Source of the DNA: Amycolatopsis tolypomycina | Lineage (GTDB): Bacteria > Actinomycetota > Actinomycetes > Mycobacteriales > Pseudonocardiaceae | Direction: 5' to 3' | Assembly (NCBI RefSeq): GCF_900105945.1 | Contig: NZ_FNSO01000004.1 | Coordinates: 4,216,001-4,280,000 of the forward strand | Length of the DNA stretch: 64,000 nucleotides | Part shown: positions 31,320 to 41,204 of the stretch, one piece after another | Layout: the number at the start of each line of letters is the position of its first letter | How positions within the stretch are numbered: position 1 is the stretch's first letter | Translations under genes and position numbers: made by a program | The notes under the pieces: generated by a model | What the model was told of the DNA's origin: nothing | Databases searched by the model: none | The model's input: only the letters and a program-made list of their open reading frames with translations

Positions 31320-33107
31320 ATGCGGCTCGCGCTTTCCTGTCGTGACCTCGCCGCCGACCGGTTCCTCGGCGACGGCGCCCGGGTCTTCGCGCGAGCTCGC
31401 GCGGCGGCCGAGGCCGGCCACCGGGTGTTCCTGGTCGCCGAGAAGCTGCCACCGTCGCGGAAGGACGATCGCGTCGCGTGGGTCCCGACCGCGCCCGCGC
31501 GGCCGGACCACCGCTACTTCGCCGAGGCGCACCGCTACGCCGACCGCGTCCTCGACACCCTCCGCACCCTCGGCGACCTGGACGTCGTGGAGTTCCTGGA
31601 CGCCGGTGCCGAAGGCCTGAGCACGATCCGGGCGAAACGCCTGCTCGGCGAGTTCGGCGGCACCACGCTGACCGTCGTCCGCTGCCCGTGGTCGACCGCC
31701 GGCGGCGGTCCCGCCGCGCACCGGCCGCTCACCGCGGAGCACCAGTTCACCGTGTTCGCCGAGCGCTACTGCGCCGAGCACGCCGACGTCACCACCGCGG
31801 TCACGACGTCGGTGACACCCACCGCGAGCCGGACCCGGCCCGCGGTGTGGCGGCTCGGCGCGTACCGGCCGGACGCCGGGATCGAGACGTTCCTCGACGC
31901 GGCCGCGCTCGTGCTCGACGCCCACCCGGGAACCCGGTTCGAGCTGCGCGGCGAGGACACCCCGACCGATCCGCTCGGCCGGTCCTATCGCGACCACCTG
32001 CGCCGCGGCCTGCCGGCACACCTCTCCCGCGCGGTCACCTTCGGCGGCCCGCCCGGAGACGAGCCGCCGGGTGCCCGCTGCGTCCTCCCGGCCGGCGACA
32101 CCGAATGCCCGAGCACCGCCGCGTTCGCCCTGGCGCGCGGGAGCACCGTCGTGGCGCCGAAGGGTAGTACCGCGGCCGACGTCGTCGAGCGGCACGGCGG
32201 CGGCATCGTCGTCGCCCCCGACGACCCGGCCGCCCTCGCCGAAGCCCTCTTCGCCGACGCACCGGAGTGCGCCGAGAGCCGGCCAGTGCTCCACTTCCCG
32301 CAGGTCGAGCCCGTCGCCACGGCGGTCGAGCCGGGGCTGGTGAGCGTCGTGATCCCGCTGTTCGACCAGGGCCGGTTCCTCGACGGCGCGCTCGCCTCCG
32401 TGCGTGCCGCCGGGTATGCCGACGTCGAGATCGTGGTGGTCGACGACGGGTCCACCGATGCCGGGACGGTCGCCGCGTTCGACGCGTTGACCGACGTGGT
32501 CAAGGTGCGCCAGCCCAACGCCGGGCTGTCCGCCGCCCGCAACGCCGGGATCGCCGCGAGCCGGGGCGAGTACGTCGTCCCGCTCGACGCCGACGACGAG
32601 CTGCCGCCGGGCTTCCTCGGCCCTGCCGTCACCGCGCTCGCGCGCCATCCGGAACTGTCCTATGTAGTCGGTCACGTGCGCTACACCGGCCTGCTGGACC
32701 ACGTCCAGGCGCCGCTCGGGCACGCCGGCGACGTCAGCACGGTGGTCAACACGCACGGCCGCGCGACCGGCGTGTTCCGCAGGGAGGCGCTGCAGGCCGT
32801 CGATGGGTACGACGAGAGCCTGCCCGCGTACGAGGACTGGGACCTGTACCTGCGGCTGGCCCGCGCGGGTTTCGAGGGCGACGTCGCGCCGGTCGAGGGC
32901 CAGCGGTACCGGCGGCACGCCGATTCGATGACGTTCGGCCACAGCCGCGACGACCGGCGCGAGCTCACCCAGCTGCTCCTCAGGAAACACGCGGCGGACC
33001 TGCCGCCGGACCGGTCGCTGCCGCTGCTGCTGACCCTGGCCGAGCTGTGGAAATCCGGGTACGAGCCGAGCGCGTCGGCCCGGCTGCTGGAGGCGGGCGA
33101 TGGCTGA
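31320..33107 (+). CDS. Two-domain glycosyltransferase (GT4-like N-half, GT2 C-half)
   Basis: 595 residues. The N-terminal ~330 residues resemble a GT-B/GT4 enzyme: an N-lobe with AAAEAGHRVFLVAE, then a C-lobe with GIETFLDAAALVLDAHPGTRFELRG and PSTAAFALARGSTVVAP. The C-terminal half is a GT2-type GT-A domain from residue 340, with VVIPLFDQGRFLDGAL, VVVDDGSTD (about 373-381) and a DADD metal-binding motif near 423-426. It is the first gene of a five-gene coupled operon: its stop overlaps the next start by 8 bp. It probably glycosylates the cluster product or a lipid carrier. Whether the N-half is active is unclear. Confidence 0.82.
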   Translation: MRLALSCRDLAADRFLGDGARVFARARAAAEAGHRVFLVAEKLPPSRKDDRVAWVPTAPARPDHRYFAEAHRYADRVLDTLRTLGDLDVVEFLDAGAEGLSTIRAKRLLGEFGGTTLTVVRCPWSTAGGGPAAHRPLTAEHQFTVFAERYCAEHADVTTAVTTSVTPTASRTRPAVWRLGAYRPDAGIETFLDAAALVLDAHPGTRFELRGEDTPTDPLGRSYRDHLRRGLPAHLSRAVTFGGPPGDEPPGARCVLPAGDTECPSTAAFALARGSTVVAPKGSTAADVVERHGGGIVVAPDDPAALAEALFADAPECAESRPVLHFPQVEPVATAVEPGLVSVVIPLFDQGRFLDGALASVRAAGYADVEIVVVDDGSTDAGTVAAFDALTDVVKVRQPNAGLSAARNAGIAASRGEYVVPLDADDELPPGFLGPAVTALARHPELSYVVGHVRYTGLLDHVQAPLGHAGDVSTVVNTHGRATGVFRREALQAVDGYDESLPAYEDWDLYLRLARAGFEGDVAPVEGQRYRRHADSMTFGHSRDDRRELTQLLLRKHAADLPPDRSLPLLLTLAELWKSGYEPSASARLLEAGDG

Positions 33108-35985
33108 CACCATTCCCGGGCTGCTGCGCGACCGCGCGGCCCGCGAACCCGACCGCGTCGCGATCCGCGTCGGCGCGAACGCACTGACGTTCGGCGCATG
33201 GCACGACCGGGCAGCGCGGATCGCGGGCGGACTGGACGTCCGGCGGGGCGACCGCGTCGGGCTGCTCTTCGACGAGCACGACTGGCTCGACTTCGCGGCC
33301 GCCTACGTCGGGGTGCAGGCGGCCGGGGCGGTCGCGATGCCGATCTCCGCCCGCACCCCGGATCCCGAAGTCACCAGGCTGCTCGCCGACTTCGGCGCGG
33401 TGGGGCTGATCCGTGGCTCAGGTCTCGACGCCCAGGGCCGGCCGGTCGAGGAGGTCATCGCGGACCGGCCCGGCGGCGTCGACGTCGGGCCCGGCGACCT
33501 CGCCCAGATCCTGTTCACGTCGGGGACGACGGGCCGGCCGAAGGGCGTCAGCGCGACCCACGCCAACCTGACCCACGGCTACCACCCGCGGATGCGGCGG
33601 CGGCCGCTCGCCCACTCGAAGCTGTTCCTGCACGCCTTCCCGCTCGGCACCAACGCGGCGCAGACGATGCTGTTCAACGCCCTCACCGCCGAGCCCGCCG
33701 CACTCGTCCTCCCCCGGTTCGACGCCGAGGAGTTCTGCCGGCTCGTCGAATCCGAAGGCGCCGGGACGGCGTTCCTCGTCCCGGCGATGGCGATCGACCT
33801 CGTCGCGAGCGGTGCGCTGGACCGGCACGACCTGTCCTCGGTGGTGATGCTCGGCTCGACGGCCGCCGCGTTGCCGCCCGAGATCGCCAAGGCCCTGGCC
33901 ACGGCGTTCCCCAAGGCCGACATCGTCAACTACTACAGCTCGACCGAGGCCGCGCCCGCCCAGACGGTGATGATCTTCGACCCGGACCGGCCCGCGGCGG
34001 TCGGGCAGCCCGCCGACGGCGACCTGAAGATCACCGACGCGGACGGCCACCCGCTGCCGGCCGGCGAAACCGGCGAGGTCTGGCTGCACTCCCCGACCAC
34101 CGCGCGGACCTACTTCGGCGACGCGAACGCGACTTCGGCGGTGTTCCGCGACGGCTGGATCCGCATGGGCGACCTCGGCCGGCTCGACGACGAGGGCTAC
34201 CTCTACCTCGTCGACCGCGAGAGCGACGTGATCAAGTCCGGCGCGTTCAAGATCTCGACCCTGCGGATCGAAGCCGAGCTGTACACGCATCCGGACATCC
34301 GCGAGGCCGCCGTGCTCGGCCTCCCGCATCCCGTGCTCGGCTCGGTCCCCGCCGCCGCCGTCGTCCTGCGCAAACCGGTCGACGACCTGCGCGCCTTCGC
34401 CGCCGGCCGGCTGGCGCGGCACGAGATCCCGGCGCGCTGGCTGGTCGTCGACGCGCTGCCCCGCAACGACGCCGGGAAGGTGCTCAAGCGGCAGCTGCGA
34501 GACCTCTTCGACGCGCCTTCCGAGCCCGCCGCTCCCGCCTCGGACGTCGAGGCGCGGCTCGCCGGCCTGTGGGCGCGGGCGCTCGGCCGGGACGTCCCGG
34601 CGGGCGCCGACTTCTTCGCCGCGGGCGGGGATTCGTTCGCCGCCGCCCGGTTCGCCGCGCTCGCGACCGAGGAGTTCGGCGTCGAGGTGCCGGTGTCGTT
34701 CGTGTTCGACTTCCCCGGACTCGCCGCCCAGGCCACCCACCTGCCCGACCGCCGATCCGCACCGGCCGAGGCCGACGTGCCGGACGGCGTCCCGCTCAGC
34801 TCCCTGCAGGAGTACTTCCTGCGGTGGCTCGGCGAGACGGCCGAGCCGCGGGCGGTCTCGGCGGTCGCGGTGGCGATCCGGATCACCGACCTCCTGGACG
34901 TCCGGGCGCTGCGCCGCGCCTTGGACGACGTCGTCGCCCGGCACGACGCGCTGCGCACGGTTTTCCCGGGAGGCCGCGCCGTGGTGCTGGACCGCTGCGA
35001 ACCGGACTTCGACGAGGTCTTCGCCGACGATCCGGTGCGCCAGGCGTGCACCGAGCTGGAGCGCCCGTTCGACCTCGAACGCGGCCCGCTCGTCCGGGCG
35101 CTGGTCATCGAGGAAGGCCCGGAGGAGTTCGTGCTGGTGCTCGGCGTGCACCACCTCGTCTTCGACGGGCACTCGATGGGCGTGCTGCTGCGCGAGCTCG
35201 GCGAATGTTATGCGGGTCAAGGTCATCGGCTGCCGCCCGCGGGCCGCGCGGCCGACGTCTCGGCCTGGGCGCGGACCCGCTGGCCCGCGGCACGCGAGTT
35301 CTGGCAGCGCACGCTCGACGGCGCCCCGGCCGCCCTCCCCGGCGCACCACGCGCGGCCGCAGTCCCGGCGTTCGAAGGACATTCCGTGCCCTTCGAGATT
35401 CCGGTGGAGCTGTCCGAGCGGCTGCGGAAAGCCGTCGCCGAGCGGCGCGCGACCGTCTACATGGGACTCCTGGCCGTGTGGGCGAAGGCGATGGCGGAGT
35501 GGGCGGGCAGCGACGAGGTCGTCGTGATGTCACCGCTGCCCGGACGCACCAAGCCGGAGTTCGACGCCGTGGTCGGCTGCCTGGTCCAGTCGCTGCTGCT
35601 GCGGATCGACGTCTCCGACGACCCGCCGTTCGACCGGCTGCTTCCCCGCGTCCGGCGGGTCGTGCTCGACGCGACCGAGCACCAGTACCACCCGTACGAG
35701 GAGTTCAGCCGCCGGATCCCGCAGCCGGCCTGGCTGCGCTTCGAACGCTGGGGCGGGCCGGTGCACTTCCCCGGCCTCGACTCCGGGCCGGTCGAGCTGC
35801 CGCGCGAGCTGATGTTCGCGTGGCCGATGCCGGGCCCCGACCTGAGCGTGCCGGAACTGGCGCTCACCGAGCACCCGGACGGCCGGATCACCGGCTGGCT
35901 CGTGCACAACCGGCTCACCTACGCGCCGCCGGAGATCGACCGGCTGGCCGAGCTCGTCCTGGCCCAGCTGAAGGAGGTCCGATGA
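33100..35985 (+). CDS. NRPS protein, A-PCP-C, with a non-amino-acid-type adenylation domain
   Basis: 961 residues. The A domain (1-475) has FTSGTTGRPKGVS, YYSSTEAAPAQ and the C-terminal RNDAGKVLK. It lacks the Asp that fixes alpha-amino groups in amino-acid A domains, so it probably loads a carboxylic or aryl acid. The PCP (480-560) has GGDSFAA with Ser512. The C domain (570-961) has an intact HHLVFDG with His685. Its ATG overlaps the glycosyltransferase and its stop overlaps the next NRPS (ATGA). The protein ends in a C domain and the next begins with one, giving tandem C domains. Substrate and product are unknown. Confidence 0.87.
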   Translation: MADTIPGLLRDRAAREPDRVAIRVGANALTFGAWHDRAARIAGGLDVRRGDRVGLLFDEHDWLDFAAAYVGVQAAGAVAMPISARTPDPEVTRLLADFGAVGLIRGSGLDAQGRPVEEVIADRPGGVDVGPGDLAQILFTSGTTGRPKGVSATHANLTHGYHPRMRRRPLAHSKLFLHAFPLGTNAAQTMLFNALTAEPAALVLPRFDAEEFCRLVESEGAGTAFLVPAMAIDLVASGALDRHDLSSVVMLGSTAAALPPEIAKALATAFPKADIVNYYSSTEAAPAQTVMIFDPDRPAAVGQPADGDLKITDADGHPLPAGETGEVWLHSPTTARTYFGDANATSAVFRDGWIRMGDLGRLDDEGYLYLVDRESDVIKSGAFKISTLRIEAELYTHPDIREAAVLGLPHPVLGSVPAAAVVLRKPVDDLRAFAAGRLARHEIPARWLVVDALPRNDAGKVLKRQLRDLFDAPSEPAAPASDVEARLAGLWARALGRDVPAGADFFAAGGDSFAAARFAALATEEFGVEVPVSFVFDFPGLAAQATHLPDRRSAPAEADVPDGVPLSSLQEYFLRWLGETAEPRAVSAVAVAIRITDLLDVRALRRALDDVVARHDALRTVFPGGRAVVLDRCEPDFDEVFADDPVRQACTELERPFDLERGPLVRALVIEEGPEEFVLVLGVHHLVFDGHSMGVLLRELGECYAGQGHRLPPAGRAADVSAWARTRWPAAREFWQRTLDGAPAALPGAPRAAAVPAFEGHSVPFEIPVELSERLRKAVAERRATVYMGLLAVWAKAMAEWAGSDEVVVMSPLPGRTKPEFDAVVGCLVQSLLLRIDVSDDPPFDRLLPRVRRVVLDATEHQYHPYEEFSRRIPQPAWLRFERWGGPVHFPGLDSGPVELPRELMFAWPMPGPDLSVPELALTEHPDGRITGWLVHNRLTYAPPEIDRLAELVLAQLKEVR

Positions 35986-38900
35986 GGCAGGCATCGCTGG
36001 CCCAGAACGGGATCTGGTTCACCGAGCACGCGGTCGACGCGGGGTCGGCGTACCACATCCCGCTGTCCGTCGTCCTGCGCGGCGACCTCGACGTGGCCGC
36101 GCTGGAAGCGGCGTGCGGCGACGTCGTCACGCGGCACCCGCTGCTCGCGTGTGGACTGTCCGAAAGCGACGGCTCCCTTACCCTCGTCGAAGAGGATCCG
36201 CCGGTCCTGGAGCGCGCTGCGGGTACCCGGCGTGAGCTGATCGCGCGGCCGTTCGGCGACGGCCCGCTGTCCCGGTTCGTCCTGTTCGAGGACCACGAGC
36301 TGCTGATCGTCGTGCACCACCTGGTGTTCGACGGCGCGTCGAAGGACGTCCTGCTGCGCGACCTCGCGGCCTGCTACAACGCTCGCGTCGCCGGGACCGG
36401 GCCGCAGCTCCCGGCCGCGCCGCCGGACTACCGGGAGCACGTCGAGGGCGAGGCCGAACGCGTCGCCGCGGCGCTCGAGCAGGCCAAGGCGTTCTGGGCG
36501 ACGCGGCCGCTTCCCGAGGACGTCGTGCTGCCCGGGCTCGACGGCCCGCCGGACGCCCGGGACGGCGAGTTCGTCAAGCTCACCCTGCCCGCCGGGCTGC
36601 GGGAGTCGGCCCGCGACCTCGGGCTTTCGCAGTTCGAGCTGCTGCTCGCCGCGATCCAGGTGCTGCTGTTCCGGTACGGCAACGCGCGGCCTGCGGTGGC
36701 GATCGACCTGTCGACGCGCACGCCGCGGCACCGGCACGCCGTCGGCGTGTTCGTCAACGAGCTGCCGATCGCCCTCGACGCCGACGCCGCAACGCCGTTC
36801 CGGGCGTTCGGGGAAGGCGTGCGGGCCGAGCTCCGCGAGCTGTACCGGCACTGGGAAGTGCCACTCGCCCGGGCGGTATCGGGCGTCCGGCCCGCGACCG
36901 CGCTCGCGCCGGTGTCGCTGAGCTACCGGGACCGGGCCAAGGCGCCGGAGTTCACCGGCCTGGAAGCCACCGTGGACTGGACGGAGTTCGCGTTCGCCGC
37001 GCGCAACGCGCTGCACTTCCAGGTCGTCGCCGGGGACGGCGAGCCCACGCTGATCCTGCAGTACAGCAGCCGCCGGATCGGCCACGCCGACGTCACCCGG
37101 ATCGGCGAGCACCTGCGCACGCTGCTGGCCGCCGCCGTCGGCGCGCCGGACACCCCGCTCGGCGAGCTGCCGGTGCTCGGCGACGCCGAGCTGGCGAACG
37201 TCCTGACCGCGTGGAACGACACGGCAGGGGACTTCCCCGAGACCACGCTGACCGCGCTGGTCGAGGCACAGGCGGACCGGACGCCGGACGCGGTGGCGGT
37301 CACCTTCGACGGCGTCGAACTGTCCTATGCGGAGCTCGACGCCCGCGCCAACGGCATCGCCCGGCAGCTGCGCGGCCAGGGCGTGGGCCCCGATGACGTC
37401 GTCGCGATCTGCGCCGAACGCTCGCCCGAGCTGGTCGTCGGGCTCCTCGCGATCCTCAAGGCCGGGGCGGCCTACCTGCCGCTGGATCCCGAATATCCCG
37501 CCGAGCGGCTCGCGTTCATGCTCTCCGACGCCGCCCCCGCCGCGATCCTGACCCAGCGCCGCCTGCTCGACGAGCTGCCGCCCCTGGAGCGCAAGCCGAT
37601 CCAGCTCGACGACGTCGTCCGCGGCGAGCGCCTGGACCCCGTCGCCGGGCCGGACAACGCGGCCTACGTCATCTACACCTCGGGCTCGACCGGCCGCCCG
37701 AAAGGCGTGGTCACCGAGCACCGCGCGATCGTCAACCGGCTGCACTGGATGCAGCGGACCTACGGGCTCGGCGCCGACGACGTGGTGCTGCAGAAGACCC
37801 CGGTGAGCTTCGACGTCTCGGTGTGGGAGCTGTTCTGGCCGCTGACCACCGGCGCCCGGCTGGCACTCGCCAAGCCGGGCGGGCACAAGGACGCCGCCTA
37901 CCTCCAAAGCCTGCTCGCCGCGGGCGTCACGACCGCCCACTTCGTCCCGTCGATGCTGGAGGTGTTCCTCGCCGAGGAGACGGCCGGCGCACCGGCCCTG
38001 CGCCGGGTGATCTGCAGTGGCGAGGAACTGCCAGCCGGCCTCGCGCGCCGGTTCACCGCCCGCTTCCCCGGCGTCGAGCTGCACAACCTGTACGGCCCGA
38101 CCGAGGCGGCGATCGACGTCAGCCACTGGCACTGCCGGCCGGACCTCCTCGACGGGCTGACGCGGGTGCCGATCGGGCGGCCCATCGACAACGTCCGGCT
38201 GTACGTCCTCGACGCCGGACGGCGGCTCGTCCCGCCGGGGACACCCGGTGAGCTGCACATCGGCGGCGTCGGCGTCGCGCGCGGCTACCTGAACCGGCCC
38301 GAGCTGACCGAAGAGAGGTTCGTGCCGGACCCCTTCGAACCCGGCTCGCGGCTGTACCGGACCGGCGACCTGGCGCGCCACCGGCCCGACGGCACCCTCG
38401 AGTTCCTCGGCCGGATCGACACCCAGGTCAAGATCCGCGGCCAGCGCGTCGAGCTGGGCGAGATCGAGGCCGCGCTGCGCGGTGACGACGTCCGCGACGC
38501 CGTCGTGGCCCTGCGCGAGGACCGGCCCGGCGACCAGCGCCTGGTCGCCTACCTCATCGGATCGGCGCGACCGGAGGAGCTGAAAGACCGGCTCAAGCGC
38601 CTCCTGCCGGACTACATGGTGCCGAGCGCGTACGTCGCCCTCGACGCGTTTCCCCTGACCCCGAACGGCAAACTCGACCGGAACGCCCTCCCCGCACCCG
38701 CGCCGTCCACAGTGGACGCGGGCGGTACCGAGCCGCGCACGGATGTCGAAAAGCTGATGGCGCAGCTCTGGCAGGAGGTGCTGGGCCTCGACCGGGTCGG
38801 CATCGACGACGACTTCTTCGACCTCGGCGGGCACTCCCTGCTGGCCACCAAGGTCGTCTCGCGGCTGCGCCGCCGGCTGCCCGAGGGCTCGCCCGGCATC

Positions 38901-41204
38901 ACGGTGATGGACGTCTTCGCCGAGCCGACGATCCGCGAGCTGGCCGCGATGATCGAAACCCCGGACGCGGAAAGCCGCGCGGGCAAACGGCTCTACGAGC
39001 TGACCCGGCCGCTCCCCGACCACGAACGCGTGGTGACCTACGTCGGCGTGCCGTACGCGGGCACCAGCGCGGTCGTCTTCCAGCCCCTGGCCGACGCGCT
39101 GCCACCCGGGTGCACGCTGTTCGCCGTCGCCCTGCCGGGGCACGACCCCGGCATCGTCGAGGAATCGCTGCCCCTGGAGGAGATCGCGCAGGAGTGCGTC
39201 GCCGAGATCCTCGAGCGCGTCACCGGCCCCCTGGTCCTCTACAGCCACTGCCTGGGCAGCGCGCTGACCACGGAGATCGCGCGGCGGCTGGAGGCGGCCG
39301 GGCGCGAGATCGACGCGATCTACGTCGCCGCGAACTTCCCGTTCGCCCTGCCGGTGCGGGGCGCGCTCGGCAAGCTCGGCCAGCTGACCAAGCTCAAGCG
39401 GCTGCGCAGCGACCGGTCGTGGGCCAACTGGCTGCGCGGCATGGGCGCCGACCTCGAAGGCCTGCCGCCCGAAGAGATCCAGCTGATCGTCAAGCTGATG
39501 CGCGAGGACGGCGCCCACGCCGAGGACTACTTCTCCGCGCTGCTCGACACCGGCGCCGCGAAGCTGCGCGCGCCGATCATCTCGGTGGTCGGCGAACGCG
39601 ACCCGATCACCGAGTACTACCAGGAGCGCTACCGGGAGTGGCAGATCGTCACCCGGAAGACGGCATTGGTCGTCCTCGACGAGGCCGGGCACTACTTCCT
39701 GCGGTTCCGTCCCGAAGAACTCGCCGAGATCATCACGTCCGTGCACCCGGCCCTCGCGGCCGGGACCACCGACGAGCTGACGCACGAGGCCCGCGGCGAG
39801 GACGCGAGCTGGTGGTTCACCGAGGTCTCCGAAGCACCCGACGACCTACCGCCACCCCGGACGCCGCAGCCGAGCCTCGGGCGGTTCCTCACCGTCGCGG
39901 CCGGGCAGCTCGTGTCCATCACCGGCTCGCAGCTGACGGAATACGCGATCCCGCTGTGGATCTACCTCACCACGGGCTCGCTGACGTCGTACGCGACGTC
40001 GTGGATCTTCGGCATGCTCGGGCTGTTCCTGGCCCCGGTCGCCGGGGCGATCGTCGACCGGTGCGACCGGCGGAAGGTGATGCTGGCCGCCGACTGCGCG
40101 TCCGGCGTCATCCAGGCCGTGTTCGCGCTGATCTACTTCACCGGGGAGCTGCGGATCTGGCAGATCTGGATCGGGCTCGGCCTGCTGTCGGTGGCACTGG
40201 TCTTCCAGCGGCTGGCCTACCAGTCCGCGGTGCCGCAGCTGGTGCCGAAGCACTTCCTCGGCCACGCCAACGGCGTCGTGCAGCTCTCGACGGGTGTCGG
40301 CCAGTTCATCGCGCCGCTGCTCGCCGCCGCCGCGATCTCGCTGTTCAGCCTCGGCGGCATCCTGGTGTTCGACCTGGTCAGCTTCGCGATCGCGGTCACC
40401 GTCGTCGCCGCGGTGAAATTCCCGCGGTCGATGCCGCACAAGCACCGCGAGTCGCTCGGCCGCGAGATCGTCCACGGCTGGCGCTATTCGGTCGGCAACC
40501 GCTACATCCGCGGCATGGTCGCCTACATGGGGCTGCTGAACATCTTCCTCTCCGCGGTGATCCTGCTGATCTTCCCGCTGGTGCTGTCCTTCGGTTCCCT
40601 GTCCACCGTGGCCACGGTGTCGTTCCTCGGCGGGATCGGGGCCGCGCTCGGCGGGCTGGCGATGTCCATGTGGGGCGGGCCGAGCCGGCGGCGGATGCGC
40701 GGGATGCTGACCGCGGGCGTCGCGATGGGCGTCTGCGGCGCGGTCGCCGGGCTGCACGCCGGCATCGCCGTCGTCGCGACCGGGCTGGCCGGGATGTTCT
40801 TCTGCGTGGCGCTGGTCAACGGCATCCACGCGACGATCGTGCAGGTCAAGGTGCCGCAGCGGTACCACGGCCGGGTGTTCGCGCTCGACCAGATGATCGC
40901 CTGGTCGACCATCCCGCTCGGGCTGATCGTGGTGGCGCCGCTGGTGATCGGGCTGTTCGAGCCGCTGCTCATGCCCGGCGGCGGGCTCGCCGAGAGCGTC
41001 GGCGCGGTGCTCGGGACCGGGCCGGGCCGCGGCATCGGGTTCAGCTACGTCGTGCTCGGGCTGCTGATCGTCGCGCTCGGCCTGGGGGCGCTGCGCACCC
41101 GCGTGCTCTCGCGCTTCGACGAGGACATGCCGGACGCGCTGCCCGACGACGTCGTCGGCATCCAGGCCCTGCGGGAACGGCGGGGAGAAGGAGCGCGCCG
41201 ATGA
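35982..41204 (+). CDS. NRPS-transporter fusion, C-A(Ser)-PCP-TE-MFS
   Basis: 1740 residues. The C domain (1-400) has HHLVFDG at 112-118. The A domain (415-900) has YTSGSTGRPKGV; its pocket residues FDVSVW, H (TAHFVP), S (CSGEE) and NLYGPTEAAID read as approximately DVWHxSLID, the serine code. The PCP has LGGHSL with Ser952. The TE (1000-1270) has Cys1090 in SHCLG where Ser is usual, Asp1207 and His1237. A linker leads to an MFS transporter (about 1310-1700, TIGSQLTEYAIPLWIY..., motif A-like GAIVDRCDRRKVMLA). The frame is open upstream, but the ATGA overlap and C-domain start fix the N-terminus. The fusion couples synthesis to export at the membrane. Confidence 0.88.
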   Translation: MRQASLAQNGIWFTEHAVDAGSAYHIPLSVVLRGDLDVAALEAACGDVVTRHPLLACGLSESDGSLTLVEEDPPVLERAAGTRRELIARPFGDGPLSRFVLFEDHELLIVVHHLVFDGASKDVLLRDLAACYNARVAGTGPQLPAAPPDYREHVEGEAERVAAALEQAKAFWATRPLPEDVVLPGLDGPPDARDGEFVKLTLPAGLRESARDLGLSQFELLLAAIQVLLFRYGNARPAVAIDLSTRTPRHRHAVGVFVNELPIALDADAATPFRAFGEGVRAELRELYRHWEVPLARAVSGVRPATALAPVSLSYRDRAKAPEFTGLEATVDWTEFAFAARNALHFQVVAGDGEPTLILQYSSRRIGHADVTRIGEHLRTLLAAAVGAPDTPLGELPVLGDAELANVLTAWNDTAGDFPETTLTALVEAQADRTPDAVAVTFDGVELSYAELDARANGIARQLRGQGVGPDDVVAICAERSPELVVGLLAILKAGAAYLPLDPEYPAERLAFMLSDAAPAAILTQRRLLDELPPLERKPIQLDDVVRGERLDPVAGPDNAAYVIYTSGSTGRPKGVVTEHRAIVNRLHWMQRTYGLGADDVVLQKTPVSFDVSVWELFWPLTTGARLALAKPGGHKDAAYLQSLLAAGVTTAHFVPSMLEVFLAEETAGAPALRRVICSGEELPAGLARRFTARFPGVELHNLYGPTEAAIDVSHWHCRPDLLDGLTRVPIGRPIDNVRLYVLDAGRRLVPPGTPGELHIGGVGVARGYLNRPELTEERFVPDPFEPGSRLYRTGDLARHRPDGTLEFLGRIDTQVKIRGQRVELGEIEAALRGDDVRDAVVALREDRPGDQRLVAYLIGSARPEELKDRLKRLLPDYMVPSAYVALDAFPLTPNGKLDRNALPAPAPSTVDAGGTEPRTDVEKLMAQLWQEVLGLDRVGIDDDFFDLGGHSLLATKVVSRLRRRLPEGSPGITVMDVFAEPTIRELAAMIETPDAESRAGKRLYELTRPLPDHERVVTYVGVPYAGTSAVVFQPLADALPPGCTLFAVALPGHDPGIVEESLPLEEIAQECVAEILERVTGPLVLYSHCLGSALTTEIARRLEAAGREIDAIYVAANFPFALPVRGALGKLGQLTKLKRLRSDRSWANWLRGMGADLEGLPPEEIQLIVKLMREDGAHAEDYFSALLDTGAAKLRAPIISVVGERDPITEYYQERYREWQIVTRKTALVVLDEAGHYFLRFRPEELAEIITSVHPALAAGTTDELTHEARGEDASWWFTEVSEAPDDLPPPRTPQPSLGRFLTVAAGQLVSITGSQLTEYAIPLWIYLTTGSLTSYATSWIFGMLGLFLAPVAGAIVDRCDRRKVMLAADCASGVIQAVFALIYFTGELRIWQIWIGLGLLSVALVFQRLAYQSAVPQLVPKHFLGHANGVVQLSTGVGQFIAPLLAAAAISLFSLGGILVFDLVSFAIAVTVVAAVKFPRSMPHKHRESLGREIVHGWRYSVGNRYIRGMVAYMGLLNIFLSAVILLIFPLVLSFGSLSTVATVSFLGGIGAALGGLAMSMWGGPSRRRMRGMLTAGVAMGVCGAVAGLHAGIAVVATGLAGMFFCVALVNGIHATIVQVKVPQRYHGRVFALDQMIAWSTIPLGLIVVAPLVIGLFEPLLMPGGGLAESVGAVLGTGPGRGIGFSYVVLGLLIVALGLGALRTRVLSRFDEDMPDALPDDVVGIQALRERRGEGARR

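Noticed and set aside
33198..35981. N-terminal extension of the NRPS-MFS frame back to 33198
   Set aside because: The frame is open but encodes Arg/Pro-rich nonsense in the shadow of the A-PCP-C gene. The ATG at 35982 starts a proper C domain and overlaps the upstream stop.
35919..39785. A 1288-codon minus-strand frame opposite the NRPS
   Set aside because: Antisense shadow; the plus strand encodes intact C, A, PCP and TE motifs over the same bases.
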